Of a DNA stretch of 64,000 bases, positions 11,501-26,500 are shown piece after piece. The number at the start of each line of letters is the position of its first letter. The first letter of the stretch is position 1. This DNA comes from Eunapius fragilis. Taxonomy: Eukaryota > Porifera > Demospongiae > Spongillida > Spongillidae. Where the stretch lies: contig OY811980.1 in assembly GCA_963681505.1 (NCBI GenBank), forward strand, positions 5,769,004 to 5,833,003. The letters run 5' to 3'. The position numbers and the translations under genes are program-made. Under the pieces are notes generated by a model that saw nothing but the letters and a program-made list of their open reading frames with translations, had not been told where the DNA came from and did not search any database.

Positions 11501-14500
11501 ATCCTTCTTCTCTGGGACTGGTGTGAGCATCATATGTGCTTTAGCAACCCAATCAGTAGTGGACACTCCTGTAATGGTGAACACAACATGGATTATACCT
11601 CAGGGACGTATCAACAACAATATTCCTAGGAATATGGTAGCAGTATCAGAGTATGCCATCAACTATACATACAAGACAACACTTCAGATCAGCCCTCTGA
11701 ACACCAGTGACACTGGTTATTATCAGTGTACTGGAAATTTATTACCCTCCAATAATTACACAGTACCCTCTGATTTTTCTTCTGGAAGCATTTCATTAAT
11801 GGTGCAAGGTGGGTGTGACCAAATGTATACCATTACCAGTTGATAACTAGTATCTATACATTTTTGTACAGCTCTCCCACTTCCTGTGGTGACTGCATCA
11901 TCTGGCAGCTCAATAGCTGGATCTGTGTACTCACTAGTGTGTACAGTGAAGGTGGTAGATGGACTGGTAGTTGTCCCTGATGTGGTGTGGATGAAGGATG
12001 GAAGAGTACTTGAAAATGGGACTAATACCACACTGTCCAGCTCTGTATCAGGATCCACCAGCACTCTATATCTCACCTTTAACCCTCTGCTTACATCACA
12101 TGGAGGACAATACACCTGTAATACAACTATATATTTTCAACAGCTACCTCTGTTGATATCCAGAAATTCAACAGTGGTTAATTTATTAGTGGGAAGTAAG
12201 TATAGTCAAGGTGTCAGTTGTTGGTATTAAATAATTCTCCCGCAGTTCCACCACCGAATATAACTTCTATGGTTAATTCCTCTGGTCGCATGTTGTATCT
12301 AGGAACTAAAACAAGCATCCTATGTATATTCACTCTCCCATCTGTAGTGGACACTCCAGTAATAGTGAATACAATGTGGATTGGACCACAGGGAACTGTG
12401 TATAATGGAAACAGGACTACAGTAATCAATTCCCAACCCTCAGCCATGGTCTACAACACTACACTTCAGATCAGTCCTCTAAACTCCAGTGACACTGGCA
12501 CATATCAATGTGTAGGCAACATCTCTTCAAATATCAGCTACATTGCACCTTTCATGAATGCATCAACAAATATATCATTGGCTGTCCAAGGTGAGGATGT
12601 GTAAGATGACCATTGATGTGATACTTATCCTACCTCTTACCTCCAGCCCTCCCTCCTCCTGTGGTGACTGCATCATCTGGTAGCTCAATAGCTGGATCTA
12701 TGTACTCACTGGTGTGTACAGTGACAGTGGTAGATGGACTGGTAGTTGTCCCTGATGTGGTGTGGATGAAGTATGGACAAGTACTTGTTAATGGGACTGA
12801 TACCACACTGACTAGGAATGTATCAGGATATCTTAATCTCACCTTTAACCCTTTGCGTACATCGCATGGAGGACAATACACCTGTATTGTTACTGTATCA
12901 ATTCAACAGGAACTTCTGATGTCCGGCAATTCAACGCTGGTTAATATATTAGTGGGAAGTAAGTGTATTCATGGTATCAGTCATTTGTATTAAATAACCT
13001 TCCCACAGTTCCACCACCAAATATAACTCTTATGGCTAATCCTTCTGGTAGCATGTTGTATGTAGGAACTAAAACAAGCATCCTATGTGTATTCACTATC
13101 CCATCTGTGGTTGACACTCCTGTAATGGTGAATGCAACATGGATTGGACCACAGGGAGCTGTGTATAATGGAAACAGGACTACAGTAATCAATTCCCAAC
13201 CCTCAGCCATGGTCTACAACACTACACTTCAGATCAGTCCTCTAAACTCCGGTGACACTGGCACATATCAATGTGTGGGCAACATTTCTTCAAATATCAG
13301 CTACATTGCACCTTTCATTAATGCATCAACCAATATATCATTGGCTGTCCAAGGTGAGGATGTGTAAGATGACCATTGATGTGATACTTATCCTACCTCT
13401 TACCTCCAGCCCTCCCTCCTCCTGTGGTCACTGCATCATCTGGCAGCTCAATAGCTGGATCTGTGTACTCACTGATGTGTACAGTGAAGGTGGTAGATGG
13501 ACTGGTGGTTGTCCCTGATGTGGTGTGGATGAAGGATGGAAGAGTACTTGTTAATGGGACTAATACCACACTGTCCAGCTCTGTATCAGGATCCACCAGC
13601 ACTCGAAATCTCACCTTTAACCCTCTGTTTACATCACATGGAGGACAGTACACCTGTAATACAACTATATATTTCCAACAGCTACCTCTGTTGATGTCCA
13701 GAAATTCAACAGTGGTTAATTTATTAGTGGGAAGTAAGTATAGTCAAGGTGTCAGTCGTTGGTATTAAATAATTCTCCCACAGTTCCACCACCGAATATA
13801 ACTTCTATGGTTAATTCCTCTGGTCGCATGTTGTATCTAGGAACTAAAACAAGCATCCTATGTATATTCACTCTCCCATCTGTAGTGGACACTCCAGTAA
13901 TAGTGAATACAATGTGGATTGGACCACAGGGAACTGTGTATAATGGAAACAGGACTACAGTAATCAATTCCCAACCCTCAGCCATGGTCTACAACACTAC
14001 TCTTCAGATCAGTCCTCTAAACTCCAGTGATAATGGCACATATCAATGTGTAGGCAACATCTCTTCAAACAGTGGCTATGTTGCACCTTTTATTAATGCA
14101 TCAACAAATATATCATTGGCTGTCCAAGGTGAGGATGTGTAAGATGACCATTGATGTGATACTTATCCTACCTCTTACCTCCAGCCCTCCCGCCTCCTGT
14201 GGTGACTGCATCATCTGGCAGTTCAATAGCTGGATCTGTGTTCTCACTGATGTGTACAGTGATGGTGGTAGATGGACTGGTAGTTGTCCCTGATGTGATG
14301 TGGATGAAGGAAGGAAGAGTACTTGTTAATGGGACTAATACCACACTGACTAGGACTATATCAGGATCCACCAGCACTCAAAATCTCACCTTTAACCCTC
14401 TGTTTACATCACATGGAGGACAGTACACCTGTAATACAACTATATCTTTTCAACAGCTACCTCTGTTGATATCCAGAAATTCTACAGTGGTTAATTTAGT

Positions 14501-17500
14501 AGTGCGAAGTAAGTATATTCAAGGTGTCAGTCGTTGGTATTAAATAATTCTCCCACAGTTCCACCACTGAATATAACTTCTATGGTTACTTCTTCTGGTA
14601 GCAGGTTGTATGTAGGAACTAAAACAAGTATCCTATGTGTATTCACTATCCCATCTGTTGTGGACACTCCAGTAATAGTGAATGCAATGTGGATTGGACC
14701 ACAGGGAACTGTGTACTATGGAAACAGGACTACAGTAATCAATTCCCAACCCTCAGCTATGGTCTACAACACTACACTTCAGATCAGTCCTCTAAACGCC
14801 AGTGACACAGGCACATATCAATGTGTAGGCAACATCTCTTCAAATATCAGCTACATTGCACCTTTCATGAATGCATCAACAAATATATCATTGGTTGTCC
14901 AAGGTGAGGATGTGTAAGATAACCATTGATGTGATGCTTATCCTACCTCTTACCTCCAGCCCTCCCTCCTCCTGTGGTGACTGCATCATCTGGTAGCTCA
15001 ATAGCTGGATCTGTTTACTCACTAGTGTGTACAGTGACGGTGGTAGATGGACTGGTACTTGTCCCTGATGTGATGTGGATGAAGGATGGAAGGATATTTG
15101 TTAATGGGACTGATACCACACTGACTAGGAATGTATCAGGATATCTTAATCTCACCTTTAACCCTTTGCGTACATCGCATGGAGGACAATACACCTGTAT
15201 TGTTACTGTATCAATTCAACAGGTACTTCTGTTGTCCAGCAATTCAACGCTGGTTAATATATTTGTGGGAAGTAAGTGTATTCATGATATCAGTCATTGG
15301 TATTTAAAAATAACCTTTCCACAGTTCCACCACCAAATATAACTCTTATGGCTAATCCTTCTGGTAGCATGTTGTATGTAGGAACTAAAACAAGCATCCT
15401 ATGTGTATTCACTATCCCATCTGTGGTTGACACTCCTGTAATGGTGAATGCAACATGGATTGGACCACAGGGAGCTGTGTATAATGGAAACAGGACTACA
15501 GTAATCAATTCCCAACCCTCAGCCATGGTCTACAACACAACACTTCAGATCAGTCCTCTAACCTCCAGTGATAATGGGACATATCAATGTGTATGCAACA
15601 TCTCTTCAAATAGTGGTTATGTTACACCTTTTATTAATGCATCAACAAATATATCAATTATTGTCCAAGGTGAGGATGTGTAAGATGACTATTGATGTGA
15701 TGCTTATCCTTCCTCTTACCTCCAGCCCTCCCTCCTCCTGTGGTCACTGCATCATCTGGTAGCTCAATAGCTGGATCTATGTATTCACTGGTGTGTACAG
15801 TGAAGGTGGTAGATGGACTGGTAGTTGTCCCTGATGTGGTGTGGATGAAGGAAGGAAGAGTACTTGTTAATGGGACTAATACCACACAGTCCAGCTCTGT
15901 ATCAGGATCCACCAGCACTCGAAATCTCACCTTTAACCCTCTGTTTACATCACATGGAGGACAGTACACCTGTAATACAACTATATCTTTTCAACAGCTA
16001 CCTCTGTTGATGATCAGAAATTCAACGCTGGTGAATTTATCAGTGGGAAGTAAGTGTATTCAAGGTGTCTGTTGTTTAGTATTAAATAATTCTCCCACAG
16101 TTCCACCACCAAATATAACTCTTTTGGCTAATCCTTCTGGTAGCAGGTTGTATGTAGGAACTAAAACAAGCATCCTCTGTGTATTCACTATCCCATCTGT
16201 AGTGGACACTCCAGTAATAGTGAATACAATGTGGATTGGACCACAGGGAGCTGTGTATAATGGAAACAGGACTACAGTAATCAATTCCCAACCCTCAGCC
16301 ATTGTCTACAACACTACACTTCAGATCAGTCCTCTAAACTCCAGTGACACTGGCACATATCAATGTGTAGGCAACATCTCTTCAAATATCAGCTACATTG
16401 CACCTTTCATGAATGCATCAACAAATATATCATTGGATGTCCAAGGTGAGGATGTGTAAGATGACCATTGATGTGATACTTATCCTACCTCTTACCTCCA
16501 GCCCTCCTTCCTCCTGTGGTGACTGCAACATCTGGCAGCTCAATAGCTGGATCTGTGTACTCACTAGTGTGTACAGTGAAGGTGGTAGATGGACTGGTAG
16601 TTGTCCCTGATGTGATGTGGATGAAGGATGGAAGAGTACTTGTTAATGGGACTAATACCACACTGATGACTAGGACTACATCAGGAGCCAATAGCACTCT
16701 AAATCTCACCTATAACCTTCTGCGTACATCACATGGAGGACAGTACACCTGTAATACAACTATATCTTTTCAACAGCTACCTCTGTTGGTGTTCCGAACT
16801 TCAACGCTGGTGAATTTATCAGTGGGAAGTAAGTATATTCATGGTATCAGTAGTTGACACAGCTACAATGTATACATGTAATTCAATTCAATTCAATTAT
16901 TTCCCTTTTCACAGTTCCCCCACCATCAATACTTATATCTGTGTTACCTTCTGCTGGTCCTTACACAGCTGGTACCAGGGTAGCCTTTACATGTTATGTT
17001 CTCTTCATTTCACCTGTTGACACTGGAATGATGGTCAATATCACGTGGAGGAAGAATAGCACTGGGGCAGTGGTTGGCTATGACAGTTCCCCACTCGCAC
17101 CTGTCATCACCATGAACTACTCAAGCACAATTATGTTTGATCCTGTTGGGACTGAGGACAGTGATATTTATATTTGTGGAGCTAGCATTGGAAGTCCTTC
17201 TTCGTTTACTTTTCTCAATGTCTCTTTTGTCAGCAATTTCAGTGATTACCTTCACAGCATAAAGTGTGAGTGACAGCCTGAAGAATGTAATCCTGATCTG
17301 ATCTGTGTTGTCCTTGTATTGCAGCTCTCCCTGATCCCAATGTTACCATCACCAATAATAATACATACAAGTACACCATCAATCAAAATTACACACTGGT
17401 CTGTAATGTCACAGTTATTAATGGTCTAGTTTTGCCAATTATTATCACATGGTCAAAAATCAATGGAATGGATATAAGAACACTTAGTGTGACCACTGGT

Positions 17501-20500
17501 AGCATTAGTACCGTTTCTTTCAGTTCACTCAAGGAGAATGACTCTGGGATTTATGTGTGCATGGCGAACATATCTTCATCATCTAAGAACATCCACAATT
17601 CAAGTAGTGCATCCACTGATATCTCATTAACACGTAAGTGCACACTATGTTGGCCTGTAGTGTTAATCTTTCTATGTTGCATTATTTTATAGCACCTTCT
17701 ATGGTATCATTCATTGGAACAAAAGTTGATTTACAAAGGGAAGTAGTTATCATCCAATGGAACCCCCCTTGGTACCCCAATGGTCGTATTTATAGCTATG
17801 AACTTACATTGTCTGTGCTTGAGGATTATGGCTTAATTTATAACTCAACATCATATTCTTTGAACGCTAGCACAATGGAGCATACACTTTCTTGGCTGGG
17901 TATGTTTGATCTCATTTACAGCTGTTGATGATTAATTAACCACCCAGGTGCTGGTGTTCCTTATATGGTTTGTGTGAGTGCAAATAATTCATTTGGTTTA
18001 GGAAAACACCAGTGTGCTGTGTTCTTCACAAAAGAATTAAGTATGTGCTTTGGTTCCTTGTAGCATATTTTTATAGTTGTGTTTTTTGATTTGGCAGATG
18101 CAACTGATGTCCCCAAAGATGTGGTAGTAACCCGTTCACCTGATGGATTTAGCATGAATATCAGATGGACCCCTATAACCCTAGCAAAGGCTAGGGGGTT
18201 TCCCCTGTATGTCATAACTTACAAACCTCTGAGCTCTCTTAAGCGTGCTGCAATGCAAGCCTCCACCAACATGAGCTATGTTAACATCTCTGGACTGGAT
18301 CCTTCTCAGTCCTACAGTGTTGTGCTTAGTGTTCAAACATCAGGAGGATCCGTATTCAGTAATGCATCTGTGACCTACTCACCCATTGTGGCTGGTCCTT
18401 CTTCAATAGTGTATGGTCAGCATTCATTTGCTCCATTGTTGGGTCTTGCATTATTCCTGCACCTTCCCCCCCCCACAGCGGTCATTGGTGCTGTTGTTGC
18501 TGGTGTTGCGGTGTTCACAGTGATGATGATTGTTATTGTTGTGTATTGCATAGTGCAGTAAGTTTGGTCACCGATCATGGGGATTTTTATAAATGTATTG
18601 CTAATATACAGTTTCAGAAACCAACGGAGGTTAATCATTACGACCGCCAGGAAAGATTTTTATGAGATGGACGATAAAGTGTCTGCAGAGAAAATCAAAT
18701 GGACAGATGAACCTCCTGCAGAGAGTAGTGCATCACCACAACACCATGAGCCTCAGTGCAAAGTTAATACTACTCAAGGTAACCTCTACAATAGATTGCA
18801 TCTATCCTTTACTCTTTCACGGTGGAAGCCACATTGGGTTTATGCGTTCAATTATTATCAGTGGGCGGGGTGGTCACTTCAATTGACTTTTACCGTACAT
18901 AAACAAGTGCTGGAACACTACTTTTTCATTGCTTATTGTGAAAATAAGTTAGAGGATAGGTTTTGTAGGCCAAAGAGACACGCAAAACGCTATTTCAGAC
19001 ATAAATTGGAAAGGCGCCAAAAATTGTAGTTCCTGCTGCCGGCGCAAACTTGCGCTTCCGCCCACGGGCATGGATACATTACTGTGCAATATTGCTCTGC
19101 TGCCCGTGAAAGAGTTAAACATCACTACAAGAAATTGCGCCTATCCCTAAACATCTCTATAACAGATTACAACTATCCTTAAACATCTTACTCCTTTCCA
19201 GATGATGAAAGAATGAATCCGATCAGTCTAATAAGTTTTCGTGATCATGTGATGAAGATGCACACAGAGCGTGACAGAGCGTTTGAGCGTGAATATCAGG
19301 TAATGGTTTCCTGATGGCCATCTTTGTACTTACTTTGCTATGGCCACACTTAGTCATTAGATGTTGATGTTGGTAGTGTCGGGTCACAGTCCACTGCATC
19401 ACTTCAATGTAATGCAACTAAGAACAGATTTAATAACATACTTCCATGTGAGTTATATATTTCCTCACTGGGTGGCTGTCAGTTTCTGTTGTGCCCCAAC
19501 CCACACTCCTCCTACCTCCTCTTTTGTGTAGATGATGCTAGCAGAGTTGTGCTGCAAGAGATTCCTGGTGATGAAGGCTCAGATTATATAAATGCCAGCT
19601 ATATTAATGTGAGCATGCTTGTCATCTCTAAGGAAGTTAGAAATTAATGTGAAATGTGATTACTTCCAGGGATACCATCAGCAAAAGTGCTACATCGCTT
19701 GTCAAGGTAAACAGGCATTTTCCGATCTGTATGGCTTGCTTCTGTGGGGTTGTATTAACTCCGGCAGATTGTAAACCTGTTGTTACCAAACTAATGCAAC
19801 CAATCATGCAATAGAAAACCTTGTTTCCACCAATGTACAGGCCCTGGTATAAATAAAATCAGTGTAAGTGAGCTTCCAATCATGTTATGATCACTACTCC
19901 TAATAGCAGTAAAGAAAGAATTCAAAAAATCTGTCATGTCTAAATTCATACGTACACCTGTAAAGAGCAGCCTTTTTCTTGCATACATCTTTAATACTGT
20001 ATCTGTGAAAATTACACACCTATATTTCCAACTATCTTTTTGTATTATTAGTTGGAAGGTCATGTTGCAGTTGCAATCACATTTTGGACGTAGCTATTTA
20101 TTCTGAGGCGGCTCATCCTTACTTACCAAATTACCTATAGTAGAACTGCAATAGTTGTAGCTGCTATTATCAAGCCAAAATTAAGCAGCTTTGTATTGAT
20201 GGCTGACGACAACCTGTAGGAAAAAACTGCCGTCATATTGCGGTGTAAAGGCTTATGATGTGGCACAGCTGTTGACACTAAGACCCGTTGGTATTATGAA
20301 TGGTAACGTGTACCGCTATTATTTGAGGTGAAGTGCATTATTATGGCCGAATTGGATGCGTTAGGTGATATAACGCTGTACTTGTCGACACATTTAAATG
20401 TGGTATATAGTGCTTAATAAATTCCGTTGTAATCCATTACTGTATAAATTAGTGATGTCATTAATAAAACTATTCATTGGAATAACAAATGTTATCCTTT

Positions 20501-23500
20501 TTACAAAAAAAAAACTTGTCATTTGAATATCACTTTGCACATTCTCTCCAAATATGCTTGAACATGTCTGTACTTCCTGTTCAGGTTTCCTATCTTGCCT
20601 GACCCATCCTGCTAGTCCTCACGTAGTAAATGTGTTTTTATACTAGCATGAGGTCTTCTAAAAGGAATGACTATAATGATATGTTATGATAGACACACAA
20701 GATACCTTCAGCTCCTTCTATTGACACCATTTTCATAGCCAGAGTCATTGATCTCCAAAAAACGGGCCTATATTCTTCTCAGCAATCCTGATGACCAAAG
20801 TTACACTGTGCTACTCGTATTTCTCACTAGCCTATTCATGGAACATGGCATTGTAGGTTATCCCCACTTTCTAATCTATGATCCATGCTAATGTGTACAT
20901 AGACCTGTTAGGAAGTTTGTATGACTGACCTGAGAGCCTTGATTCGTAGAGATCTGTCTGATTGAGACCAGTTGGTGGAAATGTAGAGAACGGCTGAACT
21001 GGTACTGTCATGTGGATGCGCGATGTGCTTTAGAAAAATTAAAACAATATGGAGGTCAATGTATGTTAAATTCAGCGAGAACTATTTTTCTTGAGTAGAC
21101 TTATACAAAGTAGCAGCAAATGTTTCATCCCAGTGCAATTGAGAGTCCAGTTAGTCTTTGAGAGTTCAGACCATGCTGTCGAAAGTTTGTACTGAGGTTA
21201 AAATACACAATTCTATTTTTACAAGACACATTCACATTACTAGTACCGGCATCATCGCGTGGGCAAAAACTGCAGCTAGAATTATATCAAATGAAGTTAA
21301 TGAGTTGTATTTGATTGTAGTGCACTTTAACTTACAAAGATCAAAAAACAAACATCGAGGTACTCAGTTAATTCGACTCATACTTGATCGCTCGTGAGCT
21401 GAGGTCTACCAGACAATTCGTTCTTCATTGAGCTATGAACCACCTGGTGTTAGCAACGTGTGGAGTCTATTCCTAGATAAATCGTGATTTATTAAACGGC
21501 GTCATCTAATAACTTAGTTGAGCAGATGTAACATGATTAAACACAGCATGCTTTAATGATTTTACTGTGGGAAAATTCTTTCTGGTTACAGTTGCCAGTC
21601 TCCGAAATAGCGTGTGGACATTAGTCATTTCTGTGTATTTTATAGTAATGACCAGACTATTACGATTTAGGTTGGACAAGCTGTCCATTCAATCTTTGCA
21701 TTGTTCAATACACATGAGATTACATGCTTCGTAACTGATACATTACCATGGCAAAATATCGATTGATGTTGCACCTCCAATTAGTAGTGCTTCCATGATG
21801 AACCTCGTTGCGTAGTCTTGGCCCCAGACCCAACGGACACAGCTGCAGGTGGTTACATCACAGTAGGATCTGGTGACATATTCATGGCCGAGGAATGTCC
21901 TAATCAACAATAAATCACATGCCAAAGATGAATAACTACCTCCTAGCTAATGAATGACAAGAATGATAGGTAGTCAATAATTATCAGCATGTACAGACCT
22001 TGCACGCATGGTTTGGGAAATGCTCAGTCTATATATAATTGATGTTAATTCTGGCGTTTTATTTTCCCATTGTGGTACTCAATATCAGTGTCATGTCAGA
22101 ACCATCCTGACTGTGTGAGACTTGGCAAATCTTTATGATGAATACATGGGCTACTCAGTGACACTTGGAAATAAAACTTAAGATGTATTGTTTCCTCTGA
22201 GAAGATGTATTCCATGCTTGCACAGGTATAAACCATTAAATGAGATTAGTGAGGTATGTGTGATTCCTACTTCAATTTTATTTTTAAAACTCTTACTCAA
22301 TTCCTTACCTGATTATAAAATATTTCCATTCCAATAATATGAGCATCCTAGTTTGTACATTACGAAGTCTTTATATAACCAATTCTTGATTATTTCAAAC
22401 TCCTTATCTTAATAAAATTACAAAGCATTTTGAAAGGTTGTGTGTTACAGATTGATTTTTCCTCTTTAGCCATGAATCGCCTTAATAGATTTTGATTTAC
22501 AACCTTATACATTGACTCACTGGTATATCATTTAATGCCTTTCATACATTCAAGCAAATAATACACGGTATTCTTGGGGAACACAGCAACAAATAGTAAG
22601 AAATTAATATTTTCAGTAGCTATTCTTAAGCAGTCTTACATTGTATGGACATTACATGTTTCTGTCAGGTGTACTAACTACCTTATATAAATATTCTTCA
22701 GGCAGTACAGTAGTGCAGTGCTTATCCACTACTGTGCATGCAATTTGTATATAAGCTGTACAATGAACCAATTGCTACCAATCTCTATTTAGTTACATAT
22801 GGAACACTTCTACTTGAATCAAACATATTGTGTCACACTCATTCACATACACTCACACACACACACGCACACACACACAATGATGAACCATAAATCTCCT
22901 TGATCTATTGTACAAATTCTCTTCAGGTCCAATGGAATCCACTTTGGAAGATTTTTGGAGAATGATTTGGGAGCAACGTATTCAAACAATTGTAATGTTG
23001 ACAAAATGCTTTGAGGATGGAAAGGTAGAGAGACCCATAATGCTGTATCGGATGCTCATGCTGGATAGAGAGCTGACTATGCCGTATTTTTTTACACTTC
23101 TCTTTTCAAGCGCAAATGTGATCAGTACTGGACAGACAACATAGGGGAGGGGTTTTTCACCACTAACATCACCGTTACAACTACTGCTATTGACTCCTTT
23201 TCAGATTTTGTTATCAGAACTCTTACATTAAAGGTGAGCAGTAGTGGCAGCTGCAGTGCAATTCTATTTAAATTTTAGATCTAAAATGGAAACCCTGGTA
23301 ATTGAGTATAAAAATTTTGCCTGATCGTCAATGTTTGGAATTATCTTTATCAATAGGGGTAGGAGCTATAATAATACATTTTGTTGGCAACCGTTTAGAC
23401 AAACAGACTTCGAATTTTAAGCATGTGATGTGACTTATTTGTTTCTATTTTGGAGAATTCGTTTCCTTCCTTCAGAAAAAAAATTCTAGCTTATTTTTCC

Positions 23501-26500
23501 CCCTTATGGAAACAGATCAGACTGATCATTGGCAGACATGCATAACTACCCCACATTTAACCACATCACATGGGCAGGGCTGAATGGTGAATGTGGTAAA
23601 CAGTTCAAGGATTTTTTGTACACAAACGTGCAGTTTTAGGGAGAAATGCATCTCAGTTTTTTGCCTTGCGTTGTGTTTAGGGTAGCATAACTTGATTTAA
23701 AAATATGTAGAAGGTAGTTGTATTTAAAATGCTTGTTTAATGAAAACGTTCGTTACTTCTAAAACATTTACCTCAAACATTAGGTCTTAAAAAGTAAGGC
23801 ATTTTCGGAGAATAACATTTACATTATGGCTATAGTTTTTATGAGTGAACAAATGAGCCAACCATGGTTTTTTCATAATCAAATGACTTGGTTCATTAAT
23901 ATGCTGGCTACCATCAATGTCTAATGAGATTTGGCATGTAATCAGCTGACGATCAAATTCTTTGGACAATCATTTCAAATAAAACTACCAGTCATCTAAA
24001 TATAATGGCCTAAACACAATGCAATACAAGTCAAATAGCTAGATGCATTGCCTCTAAAAACAAAAAATTTCTGACAATGGTCTTTGAACTGTATACTGCA
24101 TTAACATTTGGCCGAGCCCAAGTTATGTGGTTATATGTATATATGCCAACATTAAGACTGATCTGTTTTCAAAAGGAGGAGAAGATGTTATTCTGAATGA
24201 GGGACACAAATTACCCAAACTAGAAACAAAGTACTTAATCATGTGTTTAAAGTCTTGATGACAACTGCATTAAAAGAATTCCATTAGCCCTTAACATTAT
24301 TGATAAAACTAATTCCATATATTGAAGAACAGGGTTTCCACTTCAGGATTATGAGAGAGCCTAGACAATAGAAATTGTATTGATATGATCTTGTGACCTG
24401 GTGACATTCATGCCTATTTGTGGGACTAGTGTTCTGGACAGACTGATTTTAGGTAGATAGCTACACATGTTTTATTTTAGTATCCTGGGATAAGAAGTAA
24501 TTCACATGATTACTGATTACTGTAGCCTACTGCAAGTACTTTGCAGTAGGTATTGTATTGATATGACCTTGTGACCCGATGACATGTCAATTGATCCCAA
24601 GCAACGTTTGGTCGAGTCACATGTGCAGCGCGAGACACTCATTACGAGCCCACCAATGTAATGACATGTTCCAACGTATGGTTATGTTAGTATCCTGGAT
24701 AAGAAATAATTCTCATAACAGACCAGGAAGCTTTGCAATTTAAGGTGAATAAAAACCCCGCGTGGCCCAGGGAGACCACTGGGTCATCGAAGGAGAACTC
24801 TTCTGCAGGCGCTATGGAGGTTTTCTCATTGTGTGCATGCATTTCGACAACCTTTGCTCAGGATGCTACAAGTGTTTTATGATTTAATATTTATCACTAT
24901 AATATTAACATCTGGAGTATTCACAACCTCTTTATTATAATTTTTCACAGAATACTGCAACATCTGCACCCAGTTTAACTGTCACTCAGTATCACTTCAC
25001 TGCCTGGCCTGACCATGGAGTACCAAAGAGCAGTTCAGCGCTCATCTCCTTCATCCAGAGAATTCAGAAGTGTCACGGAAAGAAGGTCGGTGTGCCAATG
25101 CTCGTGCACTGCAGCGCTGGGGTGGGACGCACTGGAACATTCATACTGCTGGACACCATGCTGGAGAGGATGAAAGTAGAGGACTCTGTAGACGTGTATG
25201 CAGCATTGTGTAAGATGCGCCAGTGTCGAGTGAAGATGGTTCAAACACTGGTATTCAACCTTACTCATTCTTTGTGGGATGGTGATAATTTTCACATCCT
25301 GTATTCTACAGGACCAATATGTGTTCATCCATGATGCTCTTCTGGACTACATCACGTGTGGGGAGACCAGTATCGGTGCATCAAGCCTCCGCAGCAAGGT
25401 CAATAAGATGAGCAAAGTGGTCCCAGGAAATGCCTCCAATGTGTATGAACAGCAGTTTCAGGTACCACATCTAGAGTTAGGAATGTTTTTTTTTGTGCAA
25501 TGGCTTAGTTCAGCAATATTTACCCCCCCCCCCCCCCCCCCCCTTAGCTCATTGTTCATCTCAGCAAGCGACCAAGCATAGACTGCTGTGATGGGGCAAG
25601 ACACTACAATGTGGACAAGAACCGCTATGCAGACAGGCTTCCGTGTATGCACTGTTTCAACATATGTAACTAGTATATTATTGCACGTATTTGTTACTGC
25701 ATTAGATAATACGAAGCGCATTTATCTGAGACAGACGGCTGCTGAAGGATCAGACTACATCAATGCCAGTATTGTACCTGTGAGTGTGAAATCATAATGA
25801 TGCACTTAAATAGTGACATAAAACTCTTTCTATACCCAGGGATACAAAGGGTCTAAGGCTTATATTGCAGCCCAGGCTCCACTTGAGAAGACAGTTAATG
25901 ACTTCTGGCGTCTGTTGCTCGAGTTCAAGAGCAAAACCATTGTGATGTTGTGCCAGCTGTCTGAAGAAGGGGCGGAGTCCTCCTACTGCTACTGGCCCAC
26001 AGCAGAGCAGGCAGCTGAAAACTACGGGACTGTGTCCGTCACGTTGTTATCTACATCAGTCTATGATGGCTTTGTAATAAGGAAGTTTGACATTCAAGAA
26101 GAAAAGGTAATGTTAGGAATGGTCTAGATATATACGTACATAGTTCTCATCTACGTACTATATGCAGGCTAAGAAGCAAGAATATATTGTGACGCAGTTT
26201 CACTACACTGAGTGGCCTAAGGAAGGCAAGCCATCTGACACAACCAACATGCTTTTGCTGCTGGACATGGTCAACAAGGCTAAGGTCACTAATGGCAACA
26301 CCCCCATAACTGTCACTTGCGAGTAGGTTGCTGTGTTTTTCAAGAATGTCTCTGTGCTTAAACAATGTGTGCATATGTTCCTTTAGCGATGGCATGGGTC
26401 GAACGGGTGCTTTCATGTGTATTGATTGTGAACTGGAGCGCCTCAAGACGGAAGGAGTTGTCGACATCTTCCAGTTTGTCAAGTCATCAAGAAGCTGTCG

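Noticed and set aside
12214-12447. Repeated minus-strand open frames opposite the Ig exons (for example 12214-12447, 12977-13210, 13752-13985, 15290-15526)
   Set aside because: Antisense shadows of the A-type Ig exons with no recognisable protein features.
21158-21397. A 79-codon frame inside the D1 intron as a nested gene
   Set aside because: No recognisable features and no supporting signals; likely chance.
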